Below are positions 1-12,824 of a DNA stretch of 64,000 nt, piece by piece. The notes beneath the pieces are model-generated. The model saw only the letters and a list, made by a program, of their open reading frames with translations, had not been told where the DNA came from and ran no database searches. The position numbers and the translations under genes were made by a program. Source of the stretch: Odontesthes bonariensis (taxonomy: Eukaryota; Chordata; Actinopteri; Atheriniformes; Atherinopsidae); NCBI RefSeq assembly GCF_027942865.1, contig NC_134528.1, forward strand, positions 31,322,732-31,386,731. Direction: 5' to 3'. The first letter of the stretch is position 1; every line of letters begins with the position of its first letter.

Positions 1-172
1 AAAGCAGATGATAGATCTAATAAAACCAAGACAGTGTATTCCCCTGAATCAGCTGCCAGCATAATATCATTGGCAACTCTAAAAAGTGCAGTTTCAGTAG
101 AATGCCTTTTGCAAAAGCCAGATTGAAATTCGTCAAAGATCTCATAGTCTTCTAGGTAGAGTACAGTAGGGA
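1..172 (-). pseudogene. L2-like LINE reverse transcriptase fragment
   Basis: The minus strand reads FQSGFCKRHSTETAL followed by SGEYTVLVLLDLSSAF, the reverse transcriptase region before the catalytic motif in L2-like fish LINEs. It is cut by the window edge and abuts a gypsy protease fragment at about 170. Confidence 0.6.
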
Positions 173-1143
173 ACAGGAGGAACTCGATTAACTCGCAGTG
201 ATTGGCAGAAACAATTAGGGTAATGGGTTTGGTTTTATGTGTTATGGTAATTAGGATACCTCCATCCAGAGCTGAGATCATGATGGGTGAAAGCAGGGGT
301 TCCAGGGGTAAACCAAGCTGACAGGCTGGGGTCCAACAGGTTCTGTTCTGCTCCTGAATCCACAAGGGTGACAAGCTCCCGGGTTGTGTTACTTAGTTGG
401 ATGGTAACGGGTAGAATAAAACGTGGAGGAGTTTAATTTTCAGTTCTGCCCACCAGTGATCCGGGCCTCTACTGGTGGCTCTGTGTTTTGGCTGCATTGG
501 ACAGGCAGAGATATAATGACCCTTGCAGCTGCAATAGATGCATTTGTTTGCCTTCACACAACGAATCCTCTCCTCCGGTGTGAGTCTCGCTCGACCCACC
601 TGCAGACTCAGGATCTTATGCAGGGGAAGAGGACTCTGACTGGGGTGGTCCAGAGGACGGTATGAAGGCCGCTGGAAAGATGGTTGATGGGAACGGCAGA
701 CTCTCCTGCGTTCCACTAACCGGTTGTCAATGTAAATGGCCATGGTAATTAATTCCTCAAAGGAGTGGCTCTTCCCTTGAGGCTAGCTGATCCTTCATCT
801 AGTCATTAAAGGCATTGAGCAGGACTCCTTGGAGGGCATTTGGTGGCCATCCCCTTTCTGCAACTAATATGCAGAAGTCTATAATGAATTCCACTTTTCC
901 TTACTGAGTCCAAGAGGGTTTCCAGAGTGGAGGGGAGGGTGCTGGCTGTGGTAAAGAAGGTACTGTGTCAACGGTGGGGCAAGCAGTCAGGTGGTGAGCA
1001 GGCAGGTGTCTCAGAATCCACAGTGGAGAGCTAAATCCTTTAGCTTGGCAATCCAGAGTGCAACGAGCAACAGAGTAACAGACACTGGGAGCACAAGAGA
1101 ACAAGGTAAGTACATAGAGTGTTTCACAAGGAAATGAGCGCAT
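172..1143 (-). pseudogene. Sushi-like Ty3/gypsy gag-protease remnant
   Basis: The minus strand carries a gag end with AIYIDNRLVERRR, then a CCHC zinc knuckle (CIYCSCKGHYISAC, 461-510 region), then an aspartic protease site LVDSGAEQNLLD near 330-390. Upstream gag (about 760-900) has an in-frame stop and a frameshift before KDQLASREEP. The order gag-knuckle-protease and the motifs fit sushi-type gypsy elements of fish. It is broken and joined to LINE sequence on its 3' side. Confidence 0.7.
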
Positions 1144-1329
1144 AAGTCAGCCGGATTACTACTGTAACAATGAGAACAATCTGGCAAAGACTGGTTCCTC
1201 CTGCAGATCCTTATGAAGGCGTCATTGATGAGCGCAGATGGAAAGCAAGTGTGAGTTCAGGAGCTGAACCAGACTCCACCCCGGGCTTCCTGGAAAACCT
1301 GCTCACCCCCTGGGGCGGTCGGTGGCATG

Positions 1330-1524
1330 GTGGGTTGGGCGGCCGCCCCATGTGCAGAGGCTGTGGTCCTCGCTGCAGCTGGCCCCGGTTCGACTCCCGC
1401 ACCGAGCGGCCCTGTGCTGCGTGTCTTTCCCCTCTCTCTGCCCCCTGCTTCCTGTCTCTCTCCGGCTGTCCTGGCATTGAAGGCATGGAAAGCCCCAAAA
1501 AATACTTAAAAAAAAAAAAAACCT
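1330..1524 (+). repeat. tRNA-derived SINE
   Basis: Contains an exact polymerase III B box GGTTCGACTCC (1387-1397), a pyrimidine-rich TCTCTC body, and a 3' tail CATGGAAAGCCCC followed by poly(A) (1509-1520). A related copy lies at 2577-2760. Confidence 0.65.
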
Positions 1525-1540
1525 GCTCACCCCCGCCTAA

Positions 1541-2576
1541 GACCTAGAAACCAAACTAACACCAAAGCCACGCATGATCATAACAGAATTACAGACTACA
1601 AAAAAAATGAATTAAACAAAAGCAAGTAAAAATTAACTCACAAACTTACTAACAAGGAAACAACAATATCCAAAGCAACATTGTACAATGACCTGGCGAG
1701 GAACAAAGGAAAACCAAGAGAATATATACTGAGTGAATAATTACAAAATGAACAGGTGAGAGCAGTCAGTAAGAGAAACCAGGTGTGACAAGGCAGTGGC
1801 AAAACTAACCGAAATGAACAAAAGATCAGGATCTATCAAAATAATAATAATAAACCCTCTACTAATGATTGGGAACACTTCTGGGAAGGGAATGGTGATG
1901 ATGGAAGACACCAAAGTGCTGACTCCAGTCACATTTACTTACTTTCAGGATGTGCTCTCAACCACAAATGGTTAGGATTTAAAAGTAAATAGTTAAGAGT
2001 TAGAAGTCATCTACATGGTTGGGCATACAAGTAGATACAATTGTCAGGACTTACAAATCTAAATTTCCATGTTTTTTTATTCCTGTGGTGTAATAACCAT
2101 GTACAGTATAGGGATCATTTTCAAACACAAAATGTGTATTTCTGGCTATGCACCTACTAAACTTAAACACCTATTTTCTACTGAGAGTGGGCTCATCAAA
2201 CACTACCATAACGTCCAGTCTGTTCTGCTCCGTCGGCTGTCCTAGTTGTAAAGGCAGTGTCATGTTAGGAGTTGGACCCAAATGCAGACAACATCAGAGG
2301 TGGTGAGTAGATTTTGAAGATTTAATGAAAATAATGATGATACAAAAACCCAAAGAACACAGGGAGTCAGAGCATGATACTTGTGAAATGGTTCCATTTT
2401 GCAGATTTGTTACATGATTGAAATATGATACCTATTTATGAAAGAAAGGCTGAACAGCTAACAAATGTCAGGCAGTTCATAAAGAAGTGTTCTCTATATA
2501 AAAAAAATAACTCCATTTGACATAAATATTGGGCATTTAACATGAACAAAAAACGATCTAAAAAGTGAAGTGAGCT
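1541..2576. other. No gene recognised; possible gypsy LTR debris
   Basis: AT-rich sequence without a supportable gene. The stretch near 2262-2350 (CATGTTAGGAGTTGGACCC) resembles the end of a fish gypsy LTR in minus orientation and may belong to the gag remnant downstream of it, but no LTR boundary is clear. Confidence 0.3.
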
Positions 2577-2760
2577 GGGTTACTGTATAGCTCAGCTGGT
2601 TGAGTGGGCATCCCATGTAGTTCCCTGGCACAGCTGCTGCCTTCCAGTCCCGGCTGAGGGCAATGCTGCATGTCTCCCCCTACTCTCTCTGTCTCCTTCC
2701 CTGTCTACCAACTGTCAAATAGAGGCCTCTAGTGCCTAAAAAACCTTTAAAAAAATGAAG
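2577..2760 (+). repeat. tRNA-derived SINE (same family as 1330-1524)
   Basis: The head TATAGCTCAGCTGGTTGAG matches a polymerase III A box. CTTCCAGTCCCGG stands where the B box should be. The body is TCTCTCTGTCTCC-rich and the tail ends in AAAAAAA near 2750. Confidence 0.6.
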
Positions 2761-2785
2761 GAAAGTGAAAAAATGTTAAATGGAC

Positions 2786-3062
2786 AGTACTGATAAAGTG
2801 CTTTTCTAGTCTAGTTGACCACTCAAAGTGCTTTCTGCACCATGAGCCTTATTCTCCCACGCTCAAACAGCAGTCTATACGATGTTACAGGCTGCACAGT
2901 GCTTTTTCTACCATACACATTCTCACAGCCAACGATGCATCAGAGGCAACGTGGGGTTCAGTGTCTGGACTAAAGACTTCCACGTGTGGTCCAGGGAGGG
3001 TGAGAGTTCACCCAAAGACCTTCATATTGGCAGCCAACTGCTTCTCCTGCAAACAGGGCCTC
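2786..3062 (-). repeat. Fish SINE-like repeat, copy 1
   Basis: The minus strand ends with AAAGTGCTTTGAGTGG-type sequence, then GACTAGAAAAGCAC and a tail TACTGTCCATTT. The same layout recurs at 9797-10088, 25760-25985 and 34087-35165, so it is a dispersed family. Confidence 0.55.
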
Positions 3063-3703
3063 TCGTGCAAGGTTTTATATCCATCATTCTTATTTAGCAT
3101 ACAAATGTATGTATGTTTGATCATTTCAAATGAGAGACTAAATGTACTGCATTGGTTGATCTTTAAATTCTCATTAGTTTAAGAGGCCTTTGGTCATAAA
3201 GTCAAAATGCTGGATAAACCGGAGGATAAAAAAAGTCCTTACAAATTGTTGTGGAAGGGGCTTGAATATGCACATCATAATTCATGACCAGCCATCCAAT
3301 AGGTTCTATGACATACTAAAACTACAAATTTAATAATCAACAAGTCCTCCAGTTAAAAAAAATCATATAGGTAATCTATTAATACCCTTAAATATGACTA
3401 GAAATGGCAGCCTAAATCCATTTCCAGTATCAGAAAAAGGCTTCTTTGTCATGATCAGTGAACATTTGACTTTTGAGAAGTCTGGTTGCTTTGGGTCACT
3501 AAAAGCCTATATTTAGATTATAAGACAGTGGTAAATGTTTGATGTGGCTTTGCAATACACAAACATACAAGCAGACAAAATGGAAAGTATATTCCACCCA
3601 AGGTGCCCAATATTTTCTGTTTTCTGTCTATCATCTTGGTCCACCCACGGAGGGACTTTACACATCAAATAGAGCAGAACAAGTCAATGACTTGTGTATC
3701 TAT

Positions 3704-3781
<78 letters not shown>

Positions 3782-4300
3782 GTGTGTTAATGGGAGGGAC
3801 ACCTCCTAAAGGTTCCGCAGAAGTGTGTGTTTTGAGGGGACAAATAAATCAACTACAGCAGCCTCAGATTGAGCAGATTTAAGGATCACTGAAACATCCA
3901 CATGTAAAAAGAAGCCTGCTTGATATTTTCATTGAATCGTCATTTGAACACATCCTGCCACCTGACAGCAGCACGCTGATGAAAGCCTTTCAGAGAGAAC
4001 CTGAACAGGTTATGTCTTATTTGTGTGGACCTTTATTTGTCCTGCGTGTTTATTTCTCACGCCCCATTCTCCCGGCATCTACACACTTTGCTTTTCTTTT
4101 CCTAAGCTCTAAAAATATCTCTACAGGTCTATAGTTAACTCAACAGTGAACTAAATCGACTCTTTCCTAGAGCATAGTCAAATCCGACCGTCAGAAGTTT
4201 CCGAGCCCAGCAGCCTATCGCACCCAGAGGAGTAAATTCCACTCATCTGGCCGCTTCATTTGGTTGTGGTTATGCCTTTGTCTCTCTCAGCTCGGTAAAA
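3063..4300. other. Upstream region of egr2b with a TG microsatellite
   Basis: No gene recognised. A (TG)n tract with a CG interruption and a TGGG end lies at 3706-3787 and accounts for the Cys-Val open frames there. The remainder may hold egr2b control elements that cannot be identified without cross-species alignment. Confidence 0.4.
3706..3787 (+). repeat. (TG)n microsatellite
   Basis: About 40 TG dinucleotides with one TGCG and terminal TGGG variants. Simple repeat. Confidence 0.95.
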
Positions 4301-4337
4301 CTCGTCACTTTCCGATTATCAAATTACGGAAAAGAAC

Positions 4338-4347
4338 CCATATATGG
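4338..4347 (+). promoter_or_regulatory. CArG box (SRF site) 1 upstream of egr2b
   Basis: CCATATATGG is a perfect CC(A/T)6GG serum response element core. An ETS-type CGGAA lies 9 bp upstream (4327-4331), the usual arrangement for a ternary SRF/ETS complex at immediate-early genes. It lies about 420 bp upstream of the TATA box. Confidence 0.65.
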
Positions 4348-4382
4348 AGCCGAGGAGGTGTTCCCTTTCGTACCGGATTCAA

Positions 4383-4392
4383 CCTTTTATGG
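4383..4392 (+). promoter_or_regulatory. CArG box (SRF site) 2 upstream of egr2b
   Basis: CCTTTTATGG, a second perfect CArG core only 35 bp after the first, followed by an ETS-type ACCGGAA at about 4406-4412. Paired CArG/ETS modules are known in EGR-family promoters; function here is inferred. Confidence 0.65.
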
Positions 4393-4706
4393 GTTCAGAA
4401 GCTCAACCGGAATTCCTCTTTTGATATCACAGCGCGGGTGGATACGAGATGCGCGATGGTTTATTACCAAAGAAAAAAAGTTTTTTTGGAAGAAAGACCA
4501 AAGGTTACAGCGACAGGCTGTAGTTTGTTACTGGTGTGAAGTTTGATGGGGAACTGTAGCAATCTGGCAGCCAGTGGAAACAGTTCTGTCTTATCGCGCA
4601 TGGAACAGCGGGCTCTCCACTGACAAGTGATTCCCTTTGAAATCGTCACGGAGCTTCTCAGCCAATCACCATCAGGACCGTCTTTACTCTCATCACCCCT
4701 CCCACT

Positions 4707-4716
4707 CCAAATTTGG
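4707..4716 (+). promoter_or_regulatory. CArG box (SRF site) 3, proximal egr2b promoter
   Basis: CCAAATTTGG is a perfect palindromic CArG core about 38 bp upstream of the TATA-like box and directly before a CRE-like TGACGTA at 4721-4727. This is a typical compact immediate-early promoter arrangement. Confidence 0.65.
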
Positions 4717-4720
4717 GTAA

Positions 4721-4727
4721 TGACGTA
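4721..4727 (+). promoter_or_regulatory. CRE-like site in egr2b promoter
   Basis: TGACGTA holds the TGACG half of the cAMP response element and lies 4 bp after CArG box 3. It fits CREB/ATF input beside SRF, but one half-site alone is weak evidence. Confidence 0.4.
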
Positions 4728-4753
4728 GTGTGCGTATTGATAAAGGTTCCCCA

Positions 4754-4760
4754 TATATAC
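4754..4760 (+). promoter_or_regulatory. TATA box of egr2b
   Basis: TATATAC sits about 240 bp before the start codon, just after the CArG/CRE cluster. It is the only good TATA motif between that cluster and the ATG, so transcription probably starts near 4785. Confidence 0.55.
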
Positions 4761-4784
4761 ATAGTTGTGTGAGGGGCCCCGCTC

Positions 4785-4996
4785 CCGTTACTTTACTCTA
4801 ACTTTGTCAGCAGAGCGCATGAAGCGCAGCAGAGACGCGGAGCGCCTCCTCTCCCGCAGATAACCACCGACAGAGACATGCAGTGACAACTCCAACCTGC
4901 CGGCTTTCACATTCTGATCAGTCAGTAGTTTGAGGAGAAGAATAGAAAGAAAAAGAAAGACGTGCACACACCTAAGTTCTGATTGTTCTCTGCACA
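4785..4996 (+). other. Probable 5' UTR of egr2b
   Basis: Stretch between the expected start of transcription, about 30 bp after the TATA-like box at 4754, and ATG 4997. No in-frame upstream coding extension of the family is visible. The exact cap site is inferred, not seen. Confidence 0.5.
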
Positions 4997-6582
<1,586 letters not shown>

Positions 6583-7250
6583 GCTTCCCTGGAAAACTCT
6601 GCTCCCCTGGCAGCGCGACGCACACTAATCCCTGACATGTAAGAACTCAGATAATCACCGTGAAACCGCTGAGAACTGAACTTAGCAGACTAATCCACAG
6701 GATGGTGAGAAATGAACAACTTCTGTGCAGTCCTGCGCTATTACGCACACTCATTGGTTCCTGCTGCAGAACGTATTGAAAGAATGCACTTTGCCCGCGC
6801 ACTCTACCGAACATAAGAGTAAATCTAGCCATTAATTCAGAAGAACTTAACAGGGCGTTTGTAATGTATCTTGTAATGTGCGCGCAGCCCGCGCTGGTAG
6901 ATGTGAAATAACTGCAATAACGTTTTACAGAAATAAAAATAGAGTTAAATTATTTGATTGACAAAGGTTTAATTTTAACCTATCTGTTTGTGACTGTATC
7001 TCCCCTCCAGTGCCTTGCTGTGTGTCCTTTGTACACTGACTGATCAAGGACGCTTCTAATGCAATGTAAATATGTCCTTTAATATGGGAACTTTGAAGAC
7101 ATTCTATTTTTGTACACATTTCGTCTCGTGTAACTCCGCTGTTGTGTTCCATGTGTAAAAAGGTGTAAATATGTTGAGCTCTTACCGACCTGATATGTTT
7201 GTTGTGACGTGTGTTTTGAACCTTATTAAATGTGTGCAGATGATAAACAC
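6583..7250 (+). other. Probable egr2b 3' UTR with poly(A) signals
   Basis: AT-rich region after the TAA stop at 6580-6582. A canonical AATAAA occurs at 6932-6937 and a weaker ATTAAA near 7225. An open frame on the opposite strand (6925-7347) has no family match and is probably chance. The true 3' end cannot be fixed from sequence alone. Confidence 0.5.
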
Positions 7251-8296
7251 AGTTTGGTTCATTCCAGCAGCCTAACAGGAATAACTGCTTTAATCTCAAC
7301 CTCATCTCAATACTTGTTGATGTTGGAAATTTCAGGGTAAACCCCACGCTGCGTCACCAGTGGCATCTCTGACTCAGTTTTTACCCACTCACTTTTTATT
7401 TAGGTATCACATCAGGTGACTATCAAACAGTGATCTGGAAGCACATACATGCAAATACCCGCATTTTTCTTTTAGCTGGCAGGTCGCAACAGTCGGGATC
7501 AGTTTACACGGTCAGACTCCGCGGTTCTTAAGGCCAAATCAGTCATCACAGTAAAGCTCAAACCCGGCTCTCCATCTCACTCCGGCCGTTCCTTTAGGAC
7601 GAACTTTACGGTTTAAAAGAAGCAACCCTGAATCAGAGATCTGCGCTGGTCTACTTTGTGAAAAGGAGAAATGCGGATGAAGCTGCCTACAGCGACAGAA
7701 ATGATTTTAGAAAAATGTGCTGGCCTTATAGTCCATTCATTTATGTATTTATGTATCCGTTTATTTTAAAAGAACTTCCTGTCCTCTGACACATTCGATA
7801 TATTTGGCAGGTTTTTTATATTCTTGGTTATTCATGTTCTCTTTCGGGTTTGTCGATGTGGAGACCTGAAGCTAAAAGGTTAAAAAAAATCCTATTTTTT
7901 CTTTTCTTTTTCCAGTTGCGTGTAGGAGAGGTTTTCCTTTTCTTTTTTTTTATTCTAATCACCATGCCGTGCTTCTCTTCGTGAGCTTTAACGCCTTAAT
8001 CATCCATTACGCGAAGACTTGTATAAAAATCCTGCTAACTTAAAGAGACACCGTTTAAGAGAACCGAACAGAAAAACGCTCATTTAATGGAAAACCACCT
8101 TCTTCTTCCCATCGGAAGTTGTGTGTCCAAGCAAAGGCCTGCTTCAGCTGGGAGGACACTGATCAAAGCTGTGGACAATCATGTAGAAATGAAAGAAGGA
8201 ATGTTCTCCTCTCATAAACTGCTTATGATGGGAATATAGAAAATACTTAAGCAACATCAGACATGATTACCCGTGGATTAAAACATATAGAAACAA

Positions 8297-8298
<2 letters not shown>
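7251..8298. other. Intergenic sequence downstream of egr2b
   Basis: No gene, repeat or clear signal recognised. Low-copy sequence of this kind beside a developmental regulator could include enhancers, which only alignment can show. Confidence 0.3.

Positions 8299-8348
<50 letters not shown>
8299..8348 (+). repeat. (CTTT)n microsatellite
   Basis: About 12 perfect CTTT units. Simple repeat. Confidence 0.95.
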
Positions 8349-9796
8349 GAACAGATGGATGAGCAGGCCTCCTGACAAGCATTTTACAGCCACAGATTTG
8401 CCTAAATGCTCTAAAACTTGTGTGTGTGCTAGAGGAAAATGTTTTCTTTTCCCTTCTTCCCAAAGAAAGAGTGGCCCTCTGCAAACTGACCAAATAAAGA
8501 TAATCCACTTAGGTCTTGATCATCCTGTACTTGCACCTTGGTGAACATGCACCCTAACCCCTGCACTCCCCTGTCCTCATCAGCAACTGTAGCACAATAA
8601 TTTTTGTGACAATAAAACTGGAACTCAGAAACATTAAACCTCACACTTACTGAAGGTGGTTCAGGTGTATTCTGGGTTACTCAGTACTGAGTTCTGTTTC
8701 AGCTGCTCTCTGCTCCCTTTCAGAACTGCAGATATTATTTTCTACAACACATATTGTGTTCCCTTCCTTTCTTATATATGTGTTTGAATCCATTTGTAGC
8801 TATAACTACAGGATGATGAGGCTTTGGACTACAGTATTAAAAGTTGTGCCCGCAACAAACCTTGTAACCAGGAATGTGGGGTACATTTGAAAAAAAGAGT
8901 AAAATAAAAAAATACCTGTAAACAGCAGCTTAGGTGCCAAAATGAATTAAAAACTGTCCAGGCTTAAATTCTTTTCTATAGATAATCATATTATTTTTTT
9001 CTAAAATACAGGGTATTATAACTGGTGATAATAATTGATCAGACTTCATTTGGAAACACACTTAAGTTGTGGCAGATAAGTTGTACTTTGATATGAGGAC
9101 GTTCACAGAAACCCTGAGCAGCTCTCAGTCGCTGCAGCCACACCACCACCGCGTCATGATCTGCAGTAAAGCTCAGAGCTAACTGACACGCAGAGACACA
9201 CCGGATACATCACAGAACCATCATGGTTGCCATTTATTCATTAAACACCAACAATGTTCTCAAACACCAAAGTTCAAATTCATCACAATAACCGCCTCCT
9301 ACAACTACATCACAAATGAAGAATTTGGACTTGAATTTAAAACTCCCATGAGTCTTTGTGCCAGCCAGCATGAAAGTGACTTCAGTCAAAGTCCTCCCCC
9401 AAATGTAATTTAACAACCTTTTTATAAAAAAATAAATAAATCTCAATTTCATTTAAATGAATGAAAATTTGATGATTATTCGCAGTTATAAGGGGTTTTT
9501 TGCATTACTTAACATTAGACATTTATTCAGAGTCCGTTTCTGTACTTCAGTTGATATATCGATATATTTGAAATATGGAAAATATATGTAAAATAAAAGA
9601 GAGACACTGTAGAATTACAATTTTTTTTTTACTGTAGAAAAGTTAGCTTTTAAATCAACTTAAGAATGTCTTTATATTTGGGGAATTTTTCAGGTTATTT
9701 GTGCATTTTGAGTAAAATATATGATTCTTTATTTAATTTTTATTTGATAACTTTAATGATGCATGAGACTATTTTGGTACAGAAAAAAAAGCAGGA
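8349..9796. other. Intergenic sequence, nothing recognised
   Basis: AT-rich sequence without a supportable gene or named repeat. Open frames here are short and lack domain signatures. Confidence 0.3.
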
Positions 9797-10088
9797 TGTC
9801 TGCCACAGCACTGGAACTTTCCAGTAGCTCAGGAAGAGGTGCAATCGTCCGTCAGTTAGAAGGTCATGATTTCATTCTAGGCTTCCCTGGACCACATGTT
9901 AAAGTATCTTTGGGCAAGGCACTGAGCCCCACATGTGTGATGCAGAAAAAGCAGTGCATTGCCTGTAACAGTGGACAGACTAAAATGGGCTGTATGAGTA
10001 CTTGTGAATGTGTGTGAATCTAGTGTAAAAAATACTTTAAGTGGAACTAGACTCGAAAAGTGCTGTATAAGTACAGTCCATTTATCAG
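9797..10088 (+). repeat. Fish SINE-like repeat, copy 2
   Basis: The head has AGTAGCTCAGGAAGAGG, resembling a polymerase III A box, and a degenerate B box GGTCATGATTTCATTC. The body has GGGCAAGGCACTGAGCCCC, and the tail AAAAGTGCTGTATAAGTAC then AGTCCATTTATCA. It sits directly before the 18-bp array. Confidence 0.55.
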
Positions 10089-10107
10089 TTATTTACATAT
10101 TAATAAT

Positions 10108-12824
10108 ATGATCCATACAGCCACCATGATCCATACAGCCACCATGATCCATACTGCCACCTTGATCCATACGGCCACCATGATCCATACGGCCACCGTG
10201 ATCCATACGGCCACCGTGATCCATACAGCCACCGTGATCCATACAGCCACCATGATCCATACGGCCACCATTATCCATACAGCCACCATGATCCATACGG
10301 CCACCATTATCCATACAGCCACCATGATCCATACGGCCACCATGATCCATACGGCCACCGTGATCCATACAGTCACCGTGATCCATACAGCCACCATGAT
10401 CCATACGGCCACCATGATCCATGCGGCCACCGTGATCCATACGGTCACCGTGATCCATACAGCCACCATGATCCATACTGCCACCTTGATGCATACAGCC
10501 ACCATGATCCATACAGCCACCATGATCCATACGGCCACCATGATCCATGCGGCCACCGTGATCCATACGGTCACCGTGATCCATACAGCCACCATGATCC
10601 ATACTGCCACCTTGATGCATACAGCCACCATGATCCATGCGGCCACCATGATCCATACAGCCACCATGATCCATGCGGCCACCATGATCCATACAGCCAC
10701 CATGATCCATGCGGCCACCATGATCCATGCGGCCACCATGATCCATACTGCCACCTTGATCCATACGGCCACCATGATCCATACTGCCACCATGATCCAT
10801 GTGGCCACCATGATCCATACAGCCACATTGATCCATGCGGCCACCATGATCCATACAGCCACATTGATCCATGCGGCCACCATGATCCATACAGCCACCG
10901 TGATCCATGCGGCCACCGTGATCCATGCGGCCACCGTGATCCATACTGCCACCGTGATCCATACAGCCACCTTGATCCATACGGCCACCGTGATCCATAC
11001 GGCCACCGTGATCCATACAGCCACCATGATCCATACTGCCACCGTGATCCATACAGCCACCGTGATCCATACAGCCACCATGATCCATACGGCCACCATT
11101 ATCCATACAGCCACCATGATCCATACGGCCACCATTATCCATACAGCCACCATGATCCATACGGCCACCATGATCCATACGGCCACCGTGATCCATACAG
11201 TCACCGTGATCCATACAGCCACCATGATCCATACGGCCACCATGATCCATGCGGCCACCGTGATCCATACAGCCACCATGATCCATACGGCCACCATTAT
11301 CCATACAGCCACCATGATCCATACGGCCACCATTATCCATACAGCCACCATGATCCATACAGTCACCGTGATCCATACAGCCACCATGATCCATACGGCC
11401 ACCATGATCCATACAGCCACCATGATCCATACTGCCACCTTGATGCATACAGCCACCATGATCCATACAGCCACCATGATCCATGCGGCCACCATGATCC
11501 ATACAGCCACCATGATCCATGCGGCCACCATGATCCATGCGGCCACCATGATCCATACTGCCACCTTGATCCATACGGCCACCATGATCCATACTGCCAC
11601 CATGATCCATGCGGCCACCATGATCCATACAGCCACATTGATCCATGCGGCCACCATGATCCATGCGGCCACCATGATCCATACTGCCACCTTGATCCAT
11701 ACGGCCACCATGATCCATACTGCCACCATGATCCATACTGCCACCATGATCCATACAGCCACCATGATCCATGCGGCCACCATGATCCATGCGGCCACCA
11801 TGATCCATACTGCCACCTTGATCCATACGGCCACCATGATCCATACTGCCACCATGATCCATGCGGCCACCATGATCCATACAGCCACATTGATCCATGC
11901 GGCCACCATGATCCATGCGGCCACCATGATCCATACTGCCACCTTGATCCATGCGGCCACCATGATCCATACAGCCACATTGATCCATGCGGCCACCATG
12001 ATCCATGCGGCCACCATGATCCATACTGCCACCTTGATCCATACGGCCACCATGATCCATACTGCCACCATGATCCATGCGGCCACCATGATCCATACAG
12101 CCACATTGATCCATGCGGCCACCATGATCCATACAGCCACCATGATCCATGCGGCCACCGTGATCCATGCGGCCACCGTGATCCATGCGGCCACCGTGAT
12201 CCATACTGCCACCGTGATCCATACAGCCACCTTGATCCATACGGCCACCGTGATCCATACGGCCACCGTGATCCATACAGCCACCATGATCCATACGGCC
12301 ACCATGATCCATACAGCCACCATGATCCATACGGCTACCGTGATCCATACGGCCACCGTGATCCATACAGCCACCATGATCCATACTGCCACCGTGATCC
12401 ATACAGCCACCGTGATCCATACTGCCACCGTGATCCATACGGCCACCGTGATCCATACTGCCACCGTGATCCATACGGCCACCGTGATCCATACGGCCAC
12501 CGTGATCCATACGGCCACCGTGATCCATACTGCCACCATTATCCATACTGCCACCGTGATCCATACGGCCACCATGATCCATACAGCCACCATGATCCAT
12601 ACTGCCACCGTGATCCATACGGCCACCATGATCCATACAGCCACCGTGATCCATACTGCCACCGTGATCCATACTGCCACCGTGATCCATACTGCCACCG
12701 TGATCCATACTGCCACCGTGATCCATACGGCCACCGTGATCCATACAGCCACCATGATCCATACTGCCACCGTGATCCATACGGCCACCGTGATCCATAC
12801 AGCCACCGTGATCCATACAGCCAC
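10108..12824. repeat. 18-bp minisatellite array, about 151 units
   Basis: Tandem array of ATGATCCATACRGCCACC with limited substitutions (ATG/GTG/TTG/ATT at the unit start, ATAC or ATGC, A/G/T before GCCACC) and almost no length change: 2717 bp is about 151 x 18. Because 18 is a multiple of 3, one plus frame and three minus frames contain very long or long open stretches, giving six-residue repeats such as MIHTAT and MDHGGC. Longer blocks recur, for example a 126-bp duplication near 10488/10614 and similar sequence 828 bp apart (10270/11098). One more unit lies beyond an inserted element at 13484-13501. I regard it as non-coding satellite. Confidence 0.95.

Noticed and set aside
1330..1524. 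Functional tRNA gene because of the exact B box
   Set aside because: There is no complete cloverleaf, and the body and A-rich tail show it is a SINE.
3539..3882. Cys-Val repeat proteins near 3.7 kb
   Set aside because: Translation of a TG microsatellite in two frames.
6925..7347. 140-codon minus-strand open frame after egr2b
   Set aside because: Lies in the probable egr2b 3' UTR, with no recognisable domain and AT-rich composition.
10108..12824. CRISPR array
   Set aside because: Units are contiguous 18-mers without unique spacers, in vertebrate DNA.
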